Below are positions 6,748-14,364 of a stretch of 15,823 nucleotides of DNA, piece after piece. Location of the stretch: assembly GCA_031289935.1 (NCBI GenBank), contig JAITON010000075.1:1-15823 (forward strand), written 5' to 3'. The DNA is from Treponema sp. (GTDB lineage: Bacteria; Spirochaetota; Spirochaetia; Treponematales; Breznakiellaceae). Both the position numbers and the translations under genes were made by a program. Positions within the stretch are counted from its first letter, which is position 1. Every line of letters starts with the position of its first letter. Under the pieces are notes generated by a model. The model did no database searches and had not been told where the DNA came from. It saw nothing but the letters and a program-made list of their open reading frames with translations.

Positions 6748-7893
6748 ATGGACGGGACGGGGCTCTTCTGCCTGGGGAATGCCCTGGTGGATCTCTTTGC
6801 GGATGTTGAGGATGGAGCTGCCGCCGCGCTTGGTTTAAGCGAGCCGGTTCAGCATGTTTCCCCGGAGCGGATGCAGGAGCTGCTGGCGGCCCTGCCTGAG
6901 CCAAGCGCGGCCTCGGGGGGCGGGGCGGCTAATGCGGCGAAGACGGCCTCCCTTCTGGGCGTCCAGACGGTCTTTGCGGGGACTATCGGCAGGGATTCCT
7001 GGGGGGACTTCTTCGAGCAGGAGCTCTGCGATGCGGGGGTACGGCCCCTGTTAGGCCGGACCGCCGCCTCCACGGGGATCTGTCTGGTGTTACGGGAAGC
7101 CGGGGGACGCCGGGTGATTGCGGCTTGCCCCGCTGCGGCGCTGGAATTGAAGACCGGGGACATTCCCCCGGACCGGGTCCGGCAGGCCGGTGCGGTGGTG
7201 ATTGACGGCTATATGCTGGGCCGGCAGGGCCTGGGTCCTGAAAGCCCTGTGCAGCGTATCCTGGACCTGGCCGGCGAATACGGTATCGTCGCGGTCCTGG
7301 ACCTGGGTTCCGCCGCTATTGCCGCCGGGTGCGCGGGGGAGCTTGCCCGGCGCTGCCATCGGCAGGGGGTCGCGCCCCTGATGCTCTTTATGAACGAAGC
7401 TGAAGCCTGGAGTTTTTACCAGGCCCTGGAAGGGGCCGGTACAGAGGCGTACTGGCGGTTATCCGCTTATTTTTGCCGGTTCACGGCGCCGGGGCCTTTC
7501 CCGCTGGTGGTGGTCAAACGCGGGGCCCTGGGTTCGGAGGTATACGCCGGCGGAAGGCGGTACCAGGCCCCTACGGAAGCTCTGGAAACGGCGGACAGTC
7601 TGGGCGCGGGGGACGCCTACTGCGGGGGCTTCATGGCGGCGTGGCTCCGGGGTAAATTCCTGCGGCAGTGTCTGCCGGGCGAATGCGCCGCCCTGGGGAA
7701 CCGGGCCGCCCGGACCGTGCTGGACGCACCGGGCGCCAGGCTTAGCCGCGAGCGGCTTGTAGAGCTGGCGAAGGAAGCTGTGGCGCTTGGGTCATTCCGG
7801 TCCGCCAAGAAGGTTGCTACGGCCCGGAGAATGGCAAAAGGGGAGGGGAGGGTGCAAAGCGGCTTACCGTCTGATGCATCTGACACATCCTGA
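6748..7893 (+). CDS. PfkB-family carbohydrate/nucleoside kinase
   Basis: 381 residues, with the ribokinase/adenosine-kinase fold. Seen: substrate-side motif SGGGAANAAK (56-65), NEAE (216-219) and the C-terminal signature DSLGAGDAYCGGF (283-295), with D289 the catalytic base of the anion hole. The N-terminus CLGNALVDLFADV resembles adenosine-kinase-like members, but the substrate (sugar, nucleoside or other) cannot be assigned. The ATG directly follows the ackA TGA with no gap and no clear ribosome site of its own, so translation is probably coupled to ackA. The last 35 or so residues (from about 347) are basic then Gly/Ser-rich, unlike the family core. The stop codon lies inside one arm of an inverted repeat (7889-7897), so this tail may have been altered by an insertion. 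Confidence 0.88.
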   Translation: MDGTGLFCLGNALVDLFADVEDGAAAALGLSEPVQHVSPERMQELLAALPEPSAASGGGAANAAKTASLLGVQTVFAGTIGRDSWGDFFEQELCDAGVRPLLGRTAASTGICLVLREAGGRRVIAACPAAALELKTGDIPPDRVRQAGAVVIDGYMLGRQGLGPESPVQRILDLAGEYGIVAVLDLGSAAIAAGCAGELARRCHRQGVAPLMLFMNEAEAWSFYQALEGAGTEAYWRLSAYFCRFTAPGPFPLVVVKRGALGSEVYAGGRRYQAPTEALETADSLGAGDAYCGGFMAAWLRGKFLRQCLPGECAALGNRAARTVLDAPGARLSRERLVELAKEAVALGSFRSAKKVATARRMAKGEGRVQSGLPSDASDTS

Positions 7894-8034
7894 CACGAGA
7901 AAATAACAATGTGTCCATGGAAATGGGTCTGATCTATCAGAAATTTCAGCTAATTCTTTACTATAACTATGTTAAGCCATCGTAAATATAACTTTTCACT
8001 ATAAAGAATTACGCTAAATGCAATGCGTGTCAGG
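7889..8034. repeat. Nested inverted repeats, possible MITE-like element
   Basis: A 9-bp perfect inverted repeat, CCTGACACG (7889-7897) and CGTGTCAGG (8026-8034), bounds an AT-rich segment of 146 bp. Inside it is a 10-bp perfect inverted repeat, TAATTCTTTA (7951-7960) and TAAAGAATTA (8002-8011), extended by AGC/GCT with one bulge. An extra CTGACAC copy lies at 7880-7886. There is no transposase and no clear target duplication. It could be a small non-autonomous element or a structured 3' region of the ackA-pfkB transcript. Confidence 0.45.
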
Positions 8035-8050
8035 GTTATAGCGATTTTTT
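8012..8050 (+). terminator. Possible terminator of ackA-pfkB
   Basis: CGCTA (8012-8016) can pair with TAGCG (8039-8043), followed by A and six Ts (8045-8050). The stem is short and the loop long (22 bases), so the call is weak. The longer-range pairing of the 7889/8026 arms would end 10 bases before the same T-run. Confidence 0.3.
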
Positions 8051-8123
8051 GCATATTTTTCAATTTGATAAAAGAGAAACATGATTGATAAACACACAAT
8101 GAAAGCTAGGCTCCGGTTTTCTG

Positions 8124-8129
8124 TATAAT
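8124..8129 (+). promoter_or_regulatory. Orphan perfect -10 hexamer (TATAAT)
   Basis: A perfect TATAAT in an AT-rich stretch, without a convincing -35 at 16-18 bases. No + strand gene follows. A transcript starting near 8136-8138 would open with the hairpin GGGAG (8139-8143) / CTCCC (8152-8156), cross about 200 bases of unassigned sequence and run antisense into the lipoprotein gene. It could drive a small RNA or be chance. Confidence 0.35.
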
Positions 8130-8351
8130 GGATTTTTAGGGAGTCAAAGGTCTCCCCGAAGACAGCACCTGCAAGATATCGGGATTAACATTGGAGGAAA
8201 GGCAGAGTCGTCCAGATCGTCCGCGGAAGCATCCTGTTTCACAAGCCGCAGGAAAGTCGCACAGGGTACCCTATATCGAAGTAGACAGAATATACATTAT
8301 AGCTAGTAAGATATGCAGACCATCCAGGAAGGCCTCGTTGGTCCCTCTTCC
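8130..8351. other. Unassigned intergenic stretch
   Basis: The 7894-8351 gap has no gene I can support. This second half has mixed base composition and short possible helices: GGGAG/CTCCC (8139-8156), and CCCGA (8155-8159) with TCGGG (8179-8183), which partly compete. One + strand frame is open for about 68 codons (8103-8306), rich in Arg and Ser, but has no ATG, GTG or TTG start. I recognise no RNA family. It may hold a small RNA, a decayed gene or nothing. Confidence 0.4.
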
Positions 8352-8352
8352 T
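8326..8352. terminator. Hairpin abutting the lipoprotein stop codon
   Basis: AGGAAG (8326-8331) pairs perfectly with CTTCCT (8347-8352), with a 15-base loop. The right arm touches the TAA of the - strand lipoprotein gene, so the hairpin sits where an operon terminator would. No T-run follows on either strand, so if it works it may protect the mRNA 3' end or need Rho. Confidence 0.3.
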
Positions 8353-9107
8353 TAATGGAGGTCGGGAAGCAAGAAGATACCGATAAAGGTTGGTTGAGAA
8401 TAGACCGGTGAATAGTTGGTGTCGATACCAGCGGCAAGAATATACATCGAGACATAGGTATAGCGAACCTCTCCGCTGGAACCGGTATAGGCTACATCGG
8501 CATTTTGGGCGCTGTTGTTATTGTTGGTATAGAGGCCGGAACTGTTGAGTAGATACCGGTCTGATGGAACCGGCGTAAAAATCCCTTCGGAGGCCGAACG
8601 GCCATCGGACCGTAGCAACCGGATCTCCCCTGTGCTGCTGCCGGAAAGGTTAAGGTTCATGGACGGTGTCTGGTTAGGATCAAAGTCCAGGCTAATCGTT
8701 TTCCCTAGACTTGAGCTATTCAATTCCGAGTCTATATCGACGCCTTCCAGGTCTAGAGAATAATAATGGCGGCTATAAAACTGGCTGGCAATATTGGTGG
8801 TATCAACCGTATTGGTGGTATACTGATAGAGAGCCACATAATCACTGTAGAGGGTCTGGTTAATAATAGAGGCATCACCGGGAACCGGCAATGGTAGCGG
8901 TATACTGCTGACATATATACGATAAAAAATCGTAAAATGCCTAAAATTGCTGCCCGGACTCCCTGGAAGCCGTATCTCCACACCATAGCCGCCGGGTCGA
9001 CTAATGTTCGCCTGGGGAACGGGCTCCATATAAGGGTAATCATCAATACCGCAGGAGCCGAACAGGAGCAGCAACGGCAGGATAATACCCCGGAACCGTC
9101 GTTTCAA
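8352..9107 (-). CDS. Putative lipoprotein of unknown function
   Basis: 251 residues from a TTG start at 9107. This start gives MKRRFRGIILPLLLLFGSC: a basic n-region, a hydrophobic core and a lipobox-like FGSC with C19 as the lipidation site. FGSC is relaxed relative to the enteric LAGC, as is common in spirochaetes. A purine stretch (GAGAG) precedes the TTG by 4 bases, and the TTG lies 13 bases after the stop of the TPR gene. A longer frame starting at 9203 would overlap that gene and bury the signal peptide. The mature protein is rich in Asn, Ser, Thr and Tyr with many short beta-type stretches and no family I recognise. Last gene of the scpA operon; probably anchored in the cell envelope. 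Confidence 0.75.
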   Translation of the reverse strand: MKRRFRGIILPLLLLFGSCGIDDYPYMEPVPQANISRPGGYGVEIRLPGSPGSNFRHFTIFYRIYVSSIPLPLPVPGDASIINQTLYSDYVALYQYTTNTVDTTNIASQFYSRHYYSLDLEGVDIDSELNSSSLGKTISLDFDPNQTPSMNLNLSGSSTGEIRLLRSDGRSASEGIFTPVPSDRYLLNSSGLYTNNNNSAQNADVAYTGSSGEVRYTYVSMYILAAGIDTNYSPVYSQPTFIGIFLLPDLH

Positions 9108-9120
9108 AACACTCTCTGGC

Positions 9121-9840
9121 TCATTCAGCCTTAAGCGACAGGATAATAATCCGGCTCTGGGCCAGATTGACCCAGACCGTTTCCGTGGACCATTCGCTGG
9201 CAATCTGCCGGTAGACTTCTATGGCGGCCGCTGTGTCGCTCTGTTCCAAGAGCCGTCCCATGGCAAACTGCGCCCGGACCGCTCCGGGAAACTCCGCCCG
9301 GCTTGCGGCGTCCCGGTAATGTTCCAGGGCCGCTTCGATATTACCGGCCTCTTCCGCCGCCACCGCCGCATTGTAGATTGACACGGGGCCAAGGTACATA
9401 TTTTTTCCCTTGGCGGCCGAGAGCATCCAATAATTTTCTGCGCCAGCCCAGTTTTTCTGATCCGCGCATACCGCTGCGGCCAGGGCATAGGCTCGGGCCG
9501 CAGCATAGCCGAAGGAACCCTTACCCAAATCCAGCATATCGGTCAGGAGGGCCGCTACATCCTCCGCCGAATCCGCTTCGTTAATATCAAAACGGAGGGC
9601 CTCGTAGCGGACGGTTAGGTCCTCGACCTGAGCGATGGCCCGATTCTCCAGGGCATCCCGAATCAACACCCAGGCGATAAAACCCAAGGCAATGACCACC
9701 ACCACAATGGCCGCGATAATAATCTTCTTTCGGTTATTCCTGATAAAATAGTTGATGGCATCGCTGATACTCCCCTCCCCTTTCCGGGGACCGGCCTTTG
9801 CGGCGACGATTGCCGCCGCCTCAGTACTATTCTGCGCCAT
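9121..9840 (-). CDS. Membrane-anchored TPR-like protein
   Basis: 239 residues. A cytoplasmic N-terminus (1-38, with basic RNNRKK just before the membrane) is followed by one strongly hydrophobic segment (about 40-60). The C-terminal part has TPR-like helix pairs (about 110-215), with alanine-rich stretches such as ARAYALAAAV, YNAAVAAEEAGNIEAALEHY and MGRLLEQSDTAAAIEVY. The layout (N-in, single anchor, external TPR) resembles YfgM-type proteins, which assist envelope protein handling at the Sec translocon; this is analogy, not identification. ATG at 9840 has AGGAG 9 bases upstream and lies 17 bases after the rpsA stop. The linkage suggests co-transcription with ribosomal protein S1. Confidence 0.8.
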   Translation of the reverse strand: MAQNSTEAAAIVAAKAGPRKGEGSISDAINYFIRNNRKKIIIAAIVVVVIALGFIAWVLIRDALENRAIAQVEDLTVRYEALRFDINEADSAEDVAALLTDMLDLGKGSFGYAAARAYALAAAVCADQKNWAGAENYWMLSAAKGKNMYLGPVSIYNAAVAAEEAGNIEAALEHYRDAASRAEFPGAVRAQFAMGRLLEQSDTAAAIEVYRQIASEWSTETVWVNLAQSRIIILSLKAE

Positions 9841-9857
9841 ATCAATCCGTCTCCTAT

Positions 9858-12284
9858 TCAGTTGCTCTTGGACTTAAGGAAATCTCCCAAGGTAAAGGGA
9901 GAATCGTCAGATTCTCCAGTCGCCATGTACCGGGAAAGCTCGTCCCGCTGGACCTTCTTTTGGTAGTCCTTGATGGAAAAGGCCGCCTTCTGCTTATCGC
10001 TCTGGATTTCCAGGACCACCGCCTTGAGCTTCTCCCCTACCCGCTCCTTGTACTTCTTGAGAAGCTCGTCGGGGTCCTGATCGCGGTTTTCCGGGAGATT
10101 AGACTTGTGGATAATCCCCTCAATGCCGCCGGGTATCTTGAGGAAGACTCCGAAGTCGGTAACCGAGGAAATCTCCCCTTCCACCTGGGTACCGGGTTTG
10201 TAGGTATCGGCAAAAGTCTTCCAGGGATCGTCCTCAAGCTGCTTGACGCCCAACCGGATACTATGTTTTTCCAGATCAATACCGAGGACCATAACCTCCA
10301 GGTCCTGACCGGCCCCAAACTCGCTCTCGGGATGCTTGATCTTTCTGGTCCAGGACATATCCTCAGCATGGAGGAAACCGTCGATGCCCTCTTCCAGTTC
10401 GATAAAGGCCCCGGCATTGGTAAGCTTAACCACCTTCCGGGTCAACCGGGTTCCCATGGGATAGCGTTCTTCAATATTGGCCCATGGATTGGTGGTAACT
10501 TGCTTGAGCCCCAGGGAGACCCGCCCCTTCTGGAGATCGTAGCCCAGGACCATGCACTCCACCTCGTCACCAATGGAAAGGAGGTCCCCAGGCTTCTGAA
10601 CCTTTCTAACCCAGGAGAATTCCGAAATATGGGCCAGGCCCTCTATCCCCTCCTCCAACTCAATAAAAGCCCCAAATTCGGTAAGCTTGGTAACTTTGCC
10701 TTTGATGATATCGTTGACCTGGTATTTGTCCTCAAAATGCACCCAGGGATCATCGCTAAAGTGCTTGAGGGAGAGGTTTATCCGTTTTTCCGAGGGCTCA
10801 AGCCGGACCACCTTGAGGTGGATTTCCTGGCCTTTCCTGACAAAGTCCTTGGGCCGCGTTACGTGGCCCCAGCTCATGTCGTTAATGTGAAGGAGCCCGT
10901 CGAAGCCCCCCAGATCGATAAATGCCCCAAAAGAGGTAAAGCTCTTGACGACACCAGTAATCTCCGCACCGATTTCGGTAGTCTCGAAGAAGGCGTTCCG
11001 TTTTGACTCAATGGCCTCCTCCAGGTACTTTCGACGGTTCACCACGATGTTGAGCTTACCATCGGAATAGAGCCGCTCCACGTAGAAGGTTGCCTTGAGA
11101 CCCAAGAAGCTTTCGGCCTTTTCCACCCGCTGGGTATCTGCCTGGCTGATTGGCAGGAAGGCCCGGAGCCCCGCGCCGAGGTTCACGTCGTAGCCCCCCT
11201 TGACGATCTTTTCGATAGTCCCTTCCACGGAACTGTGGTCCTGAAATGCCTGCCGCAGATTCTTCATAAAGATTTTGTCATCGGCCTTCTGCTTGGAAAC
11301 GCTGATGCCGCCGTATTTGTTTTCTTTAGAAACCAGGATGACCGATACCGTATCCCCGATGTTGGGCGGTTCAGTGAATTCCCCCAGGGGGATCTGACCC
11401 TCCGACTTGTAACCCACGTCGATATACACGTGATCCTCTGTCACCTGAATGACGACCCCCGTAACCAACTGGCCGTCTTCCAGCATCTCCATGGATCTGA
11501 GACTCTCTTCCAGCATTTGGGTCTGAATGTTATCACCGGAGACATCCGGGCTTTGCCCTACCGTCCCCTCCGCCGTGTTGGTGTCCGCGAACTTCGCGTT
11601 CGATTCCACTTCCCTCTCTATCATAACCTTTCCTTCTCCCATAATCTTCTCTACTAATCTCTCATAAACTTCGTTTAAGGTCAAGAGTGATGTATCGAAA
11701 TACGCCACATTCGGTACGATTTTTAAGTTTCCTTCCGTTTTATTACGGTCCTGTTCGTCCCGCTCCTCAATCGACTGCTGGATTTCCTCCAGGCTGAGGT
11801 CCGAAACCCCCTGGTCAAAGCGCCGTTGGGCCCGGGTTTCCACCGAAGCGTCCAGATAAAAGCGGTACTCCGCCTGGGGGAAGACCACGGTGGTCACGTC
11901 CCGGCCCTCCACCACGATGTTCTGGTCCCGGGCAATCTTACGGATCAGATCGTTCAGCACATAGCGAAGGGGCACGTTGGCCGAAAGGGGCGACACCAGC
12001 CGGTCGATCTCGTCAGTGTGGAGCTTGTTATCCACATACGCTCCGTTAAGGTAGACCCCCCCGCTCCGGTATTGAATGTCCGCAGCCCCGGCGGCTTCCA
12101 GGGCCTTATCCTGGTCCAGGGGGTCGATACCCCGCTCCAGACAATCCAGGGTAACGGCCCGGTAGAGATTCCCGGTGTTCAAGTAACTCCAGGCCCCGGT
12201 GGTACCTCCGCTTAAGCCCTCAGCCAAGAGCCTGGCGATGCTGCTTTTTCCGGATCCCGCCGGCCCGTCGATGGCTATTACCAC
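9858..12284 (-). CDS. cmk-rpsA: Cytidylate kinase fused to ribosomal protein S1
   Basis: 808 residues in one uninterrupted frame. Residues 1-215 are cytidylate kinase (CMP/dCMP + ATP to CDP/dCDP + ADP): P-loop GPAGSGKS (7-14), LNTGNLYR (35-42), VVEGRDVTTVVFP (124-136) and DRNK (179-182). From about 270 to the end are six S1 RNA-binding domains. The first two are divergent; the third to sixth are clear, each with a G(A/V)F strand followed by a GLLH, GLAH, GFLH or GIIH motif. S1 recruits mRNA to the 30S subunit. Kinase departures: the usual LDTG is LNTG, and the second Arg of DRNR is Lys. The start is GTG at 12284 with a perfect AGGAGG 5 bases upstream, inside the end of the pseudouridine synthase gene. 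Cmk-rpsA adjacency is common and treponemal fusions are known. An internal ATG at residue 221 may also be used. Confidence 0.95.
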   Translation of the reverse strand: MVIAIDGPAGSGKSSIARLLAEGLSGGTTGAWSYLNTGNLYRAVTLDCLERGIDPLDQDKALEAAGAADIQYRSGGVYLNGAYVDNKLHTDEIDRLVSPLSANVPLRYVLNDLIRKIARDQNIVVEGRDVTTVVFPQAEYRFYLDASVETRAQRRFDQGVSDLSLEEIQQSIEERDEQDRNKTEGNLKIVPNVAYFDTSLLTLNEVYERLVEKIMGEGKVMIEREVESNAKFADTNTAEGTVGQSPDVSGDNIQTQMLEESLRSMEMLEDGQLVTGVVIQVTEDHVYIDVGYKSEGQIPLGEFTEPPNIGDTVSVILVSKENKYGGISVSKQKADDKIFMKNLRQAFQDHSSVEGTIEKIVKGGYDVNLGAGLRAFLPISQADTQRVEKAESFLGLKATFYVERLYSDGKLNIVVNRRKYLEEAIESKRNAFFETTEIGAEITGVVKSFTSFGAFIDLGGFDGLLHINDMSWGHVTRPKDFVRKGQEIHLKVVRLEPSEKRINLSLKHFSDDPWVHFEDKYQVNDIIKGKVTKLTEFGAFIELEEGIEGLAHISEFSWVRKVQKPGDLLSIGDEVECMVLGYDLQKGRVSLGLKQVTTNPWANIEERYPMGTRLTRKVVKLTNAGAFIELEEGIDGFLHAEDMSWTRKIKHPESEFGAGQDLEVMVLGIDLEKHSIRLGVKQLEDDPWKTFADTYKPGTQVEGEISSVTDFGVFLKIPGGIEGIIHKSNLPENRDQDPDELLKKYKERVGEKLKAVVLEIQSDKQKAAFSIKDYQKKVQRDELSRYMATGESDDSPFTLGDFLKSKSN
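11624..11642 (-). promoter_or_regulatory. Candidate internal ribosome-binding site and start for free S1
   Basis: At the kinase/S1 junction, AAGGA (11631-11635) stands 6 bases before an in-frame ATG (first base 11624, residue 221, MIEREVES). Initiation here would make a 588-residue S1 without the kinase, close to the size of stand-alone S1 proteins. Another in-frame ATG lies six codons upstream. Internal initiation is inferred. Confidence 0.45.
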
Positions 12285-12285
12285 G

Positions 12286-13044
12286 CTATCCTCCTAACGC
12301 TAATGCACGCAATTCACGGTCCTTGAGAGGCCGGGATGCGCCCGCTTCCAGATTACCAAGCTCCACGGGGCCGATCCTGACCCGGTGGAGCCGTTCCGGG
12401 TGCAGGTGGAAGTGGGAAAAAACCCGGCGGATTTCCCGGTTCTTGCCCTCCACGAGGATAATCCTCAATTCCCGCCGCCCCAGCCGTTCAATAAACCGGG
12501 CCTGGTAGAAAACCCCCTCCACCTCTATCCCGGTGCTAAAGGCCTCCACAAAGGCATCGGGAATAGGCCCCGAGGCCGCCACCAGGTACTCCTTCTCCAG
12601 GGCCGACCGGGGGTGGCCGACCCTGGCGGCAAAATCCCCGTCGTTAGTGAAAAAGATCAGCCCCGAGGAACGGTAGTCCAGACGGCCCACGTTGTAGAGC
12701 CGCTCCCGAAAGGGCAAAATCTCCCGGGCCAGGGGCCGTCCCTGGGGGTCCGATGCGCTACAGAGGTATTCCGGCGGTTTATGCAGGGCAAGGTAACGGA
12801 GCTCTTTCTCCGGTTCCAGGAGCCGTCCGTCCAGGCGGACCTCGTCGCCCGGGCCGACCTTGGCCCCCAAGACATTCACCAGCAGACCGTTTACCGTCAC
12901 CCGGCCCGAGCTAATCAACTGCTCCGAGGCCCGCCGGGAAGCAGCTCCGGCATGGGCCAGATAGACCTGGAGCCGGATCAGCCCCGGGCGCACAGCCCCT
13001 GGCTCCGGCTTCCCCTCCCCCGCCCCGCTATTATTCAAGTTCAA
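12286..13044 (-). CDS. rluB: 23S rRNA pseudouridine synthase, RsuA/RluB family
   Basis: 252 residues. Converts a specific rRNA uridine to pseudouridine; RluB acts on 23S rRNA U2605 (E. coli numbering). Seen: an N-terminal S4 RNA-binding domain (about 23-65, with RLQVYLAHAGAASRR), HKPPEYLCS (88-96), the catalytic motif GRLDYRSSGLIFFTNDG (120-136) with D123 the nucleophile, KEYLV (151-155) and the C-terminal GKNREIRR motif. The start is taken as TTG at 13044: AAGGA stands 5 bases upstream, and the gene then overlaps the scpB end by 14 bases. A further TTG at 13086 is possible but less well placed. The scpA-scpB-rluB-cmk order, as in many Gram-positives, favours RluB over RsuA. One base separates its stop from the cmk GTG. 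Confidence 0.9.
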   Translation of the reverse strand: MNLNNSGAGEGKPEPGAVRPGLIRLQVYLAHAGAASRRASEQLISSGRVTVNGLLVNVLGAKVGPGDEVRLDGRLLEPEKELRYLALHKPPEYLCSASDPQGRPLAREILPFRERLYNVGRLDYRSSGLIFFTNDGDFAARVGHPRSALEKEYLVAASGPIPDAFVEAFSTGIEVEGVFYQARFIERLGRRELRIILVEGKNREIRRVFSHFHLHPERLHRVRIGPVELGNLEAGASRPLKDRELRALALGG

Positions 13045-13573
13045 AGCGGTCCTTCTCGCTTTCCCCGAGTTTCGGCAGGTCGGCAATGCTTCCCATCCGG
13101 AAAAGCCTGAGGAATTCCCTGGTGGTACCGTACTGGGGAGGTTTGCCCGGTATATCCTTCCTACCGGTTTCCCGGATAAGCTGTTTTTCTATGAGGAGCC
13201 GGACCGCATGATCCACCTGGACCCCCCGGATGCCCTCAATTTCGGCCCGGGTAATGGGCTGGGAATAGGCGATAATCGAAAGGGTCTCCAGGGCCGCCCG
13301 GGAGAGCCGGGACTCGTTCTTTTTGCCGTACCGCTCCCGCAGGTTGTCCCAATATTCTTTTTTGGGGGAAATCATCACCCCGCCGCCGATACGGGAAAGC
13401 TCCACCCCCGAATCCTCCCGGAGGCAGCGCTCTTCCAGGGCCTTCAGGGCCCGTTCCACCACCTCCCTGCCCAGGCCCGATATCCGGGACAGGGCGGCCT
13501 CATCCAGAGGATCCGCTTCCAGATAGAGGACGGCTTCAACCAGGGCGGTTTCCTTTTCCAATGATAGTTCCAT
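13031..13573 (-). CDS. scpB: Segregation and condensation protein B
   Basis: 180 residues, normal for ScpB. It dimerises and binds ScpA, forming the bridge of the SMC-ScpAB condensin that compacts and segregates the chromosome. Two winged-helix domains are visible: about 5-85, and 90-160 containing the family hallmark ALETLSIIAYSQPITRAEIE followed by GIRGV. The tail ends in acidic residues. ATG at 13573 lies 5 bases after the scpA stop, with AAGAG just upstream. The 3' end carries the ribosome site and start of the pseudouridine synthase gene, so translation is likely coupled. Confidence 0.95.
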   Translation of the reverse strand: MELSLEKETALVEAVLYLEADPLDEAALSRISGLGREVVERALKALEERCLREDSGVELSRIGGGVMISPKKEYWDNLRERYGKKNESRLSRAALETLSIIAYSQPITRAEIEGIRGVQVDHAVRLLIEKQLIRETGRKDIPGKPPQYGTTREFLRLFRMGSIADLPKLGESEKDRFELE

Positions 13574-13578
13574 ATCTC

Positions 13579-14355
13579 TTAGATTCCTTCGAAAGAAAGG
13601 ACCTCCTTAACCGGTTTGTCCTCGCCGCTTTTCTCCGCAGGCCGGATCAGGATATCGCCGAACATCCGGTTCTGGTAGATGACGATGAGCCGGTCCTTGA
13701 CCGACTCCAGAACCGCCAGAAAAGCGCACACAATATCCAGTACCGAGCCCCGCTGGGTTACCAGGTCCGTAAAATTACACTCCCCCCGGCTTTCCAAAAG
13801 CTCGATCATAAGGGCCACCTTCTCGTTGACCGAAACTTCCTCGTACAGATCGATAATTCGCTCCCGGCCCAGATTCGATATCAGCGTGGAAAAGGTCTTG
13901 AGCAGGTCCCAGATATCAACCTTTTCCCAAAGATCCTCGTCCGTAAAGGGCAGAGGCCGCTGGAGCTTCTTCCGTTCCAAGGCCCATTCGGCCTCCCTTT
14001 CCTTCTCCTCCATAAGCTCCGCCAGGCGCTTGAATTTCTGATACTCGATGAGCTTCTCCACCAGCTCCTGCCGGGGATCCTCCATGTCGTCATCGGGGCC
14101 TATTTTCACGGGCAGGAGCATCCGGCTCTTGATGTAGAGCAAGGTCGCCGCCAAGGAATGGAACTCCGTAAGATCGTCCAGGTCAAGCTCCGTGGTGTAG
14201 GCCAGATAGGCCAGATACTGCTCGGTTATCCCGGCGATGGGAATATCGTAAATGTTGACCTCGTTTTTCTTAATGAGAAAGAGGAGGAGGTCCAGGGGGC
14301 CTTCGAACTCCTTGATCCTGAAGTTGCGGGCAGTATTGGGCACGGCGCTATCCAT
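13579..14355 (-). CDS. scpA: Segregation and condensation protein A (kleisin)
   Basis: 258 residues. The kleisin of the SMC-ScpAB condensin. The N-terminal part binds the SMC neck and the C-terminal winged helix the SMC head. Seen: the family start FEGPLDLLLFLIKKNEVNIY (about 17-36), DIPIAGITEQYLAYL, then LAATLLYIKSRMLLP near 68-82, a charged middle region (about 85-150) and a helical C-terminus ending with IVCAFLAVLESVKD and a short tail. First gene of the six-gene - strand operon. ATG at 14355 has no Shine-Dalgarno; a -10-like box lies 9 bases before it, so the mRNA may be almost leaderless. Confidence 0.95.
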   Translation of the reverse strand: MDSAVPNTARNFRIKEFEGPLDLLLFLIKKNEVNIYDIPIAGITEQYLAYLAYTTELDLDDLTEFHSLAATLLYIKSRMLLPVKIGPDDDMEDPRQELVEKLIEYQKFKRLAELMEEKEREAEWALERKKLQRPLPFTDEDLWEKVDIWDLLKTFSTLISNLGRERIIDLYEEVSVNEKVALMIELLESRGECNFTDLVTQRGSVLDIVCAFLAVLESVKDRLIVIYQNRMFGDILIRPAEKSGEDKPVKEVLSFEGI

Positions 14356-14364
14356 CTGGGATCA

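Noticed and set aside
8190..8300. Fragments resembling RNase P RNA (GGAGGAAAG, ACAGAA) or a c-di-GMP riboswitch (CGCACAGGG)
   Set aside because: The matches are short and wrongly spaced, and the remaining conserved core elements of either RNA are absent.
8103..8306. A 68-codon open frame on the + strand, rich in Arg and Ser
   Set aside because: It has no ATG, GTG or TTG start and no recognisable similarity. Such a length is expected by chance in this base composition.
13086..13086. TTG at 13086 as the start of the pseudouridine synthase
   Set aside because: It would overlap scpB by 56 bases with a poorer ribosome site. The TTG at 13044 has AAGGA at 5 bases.
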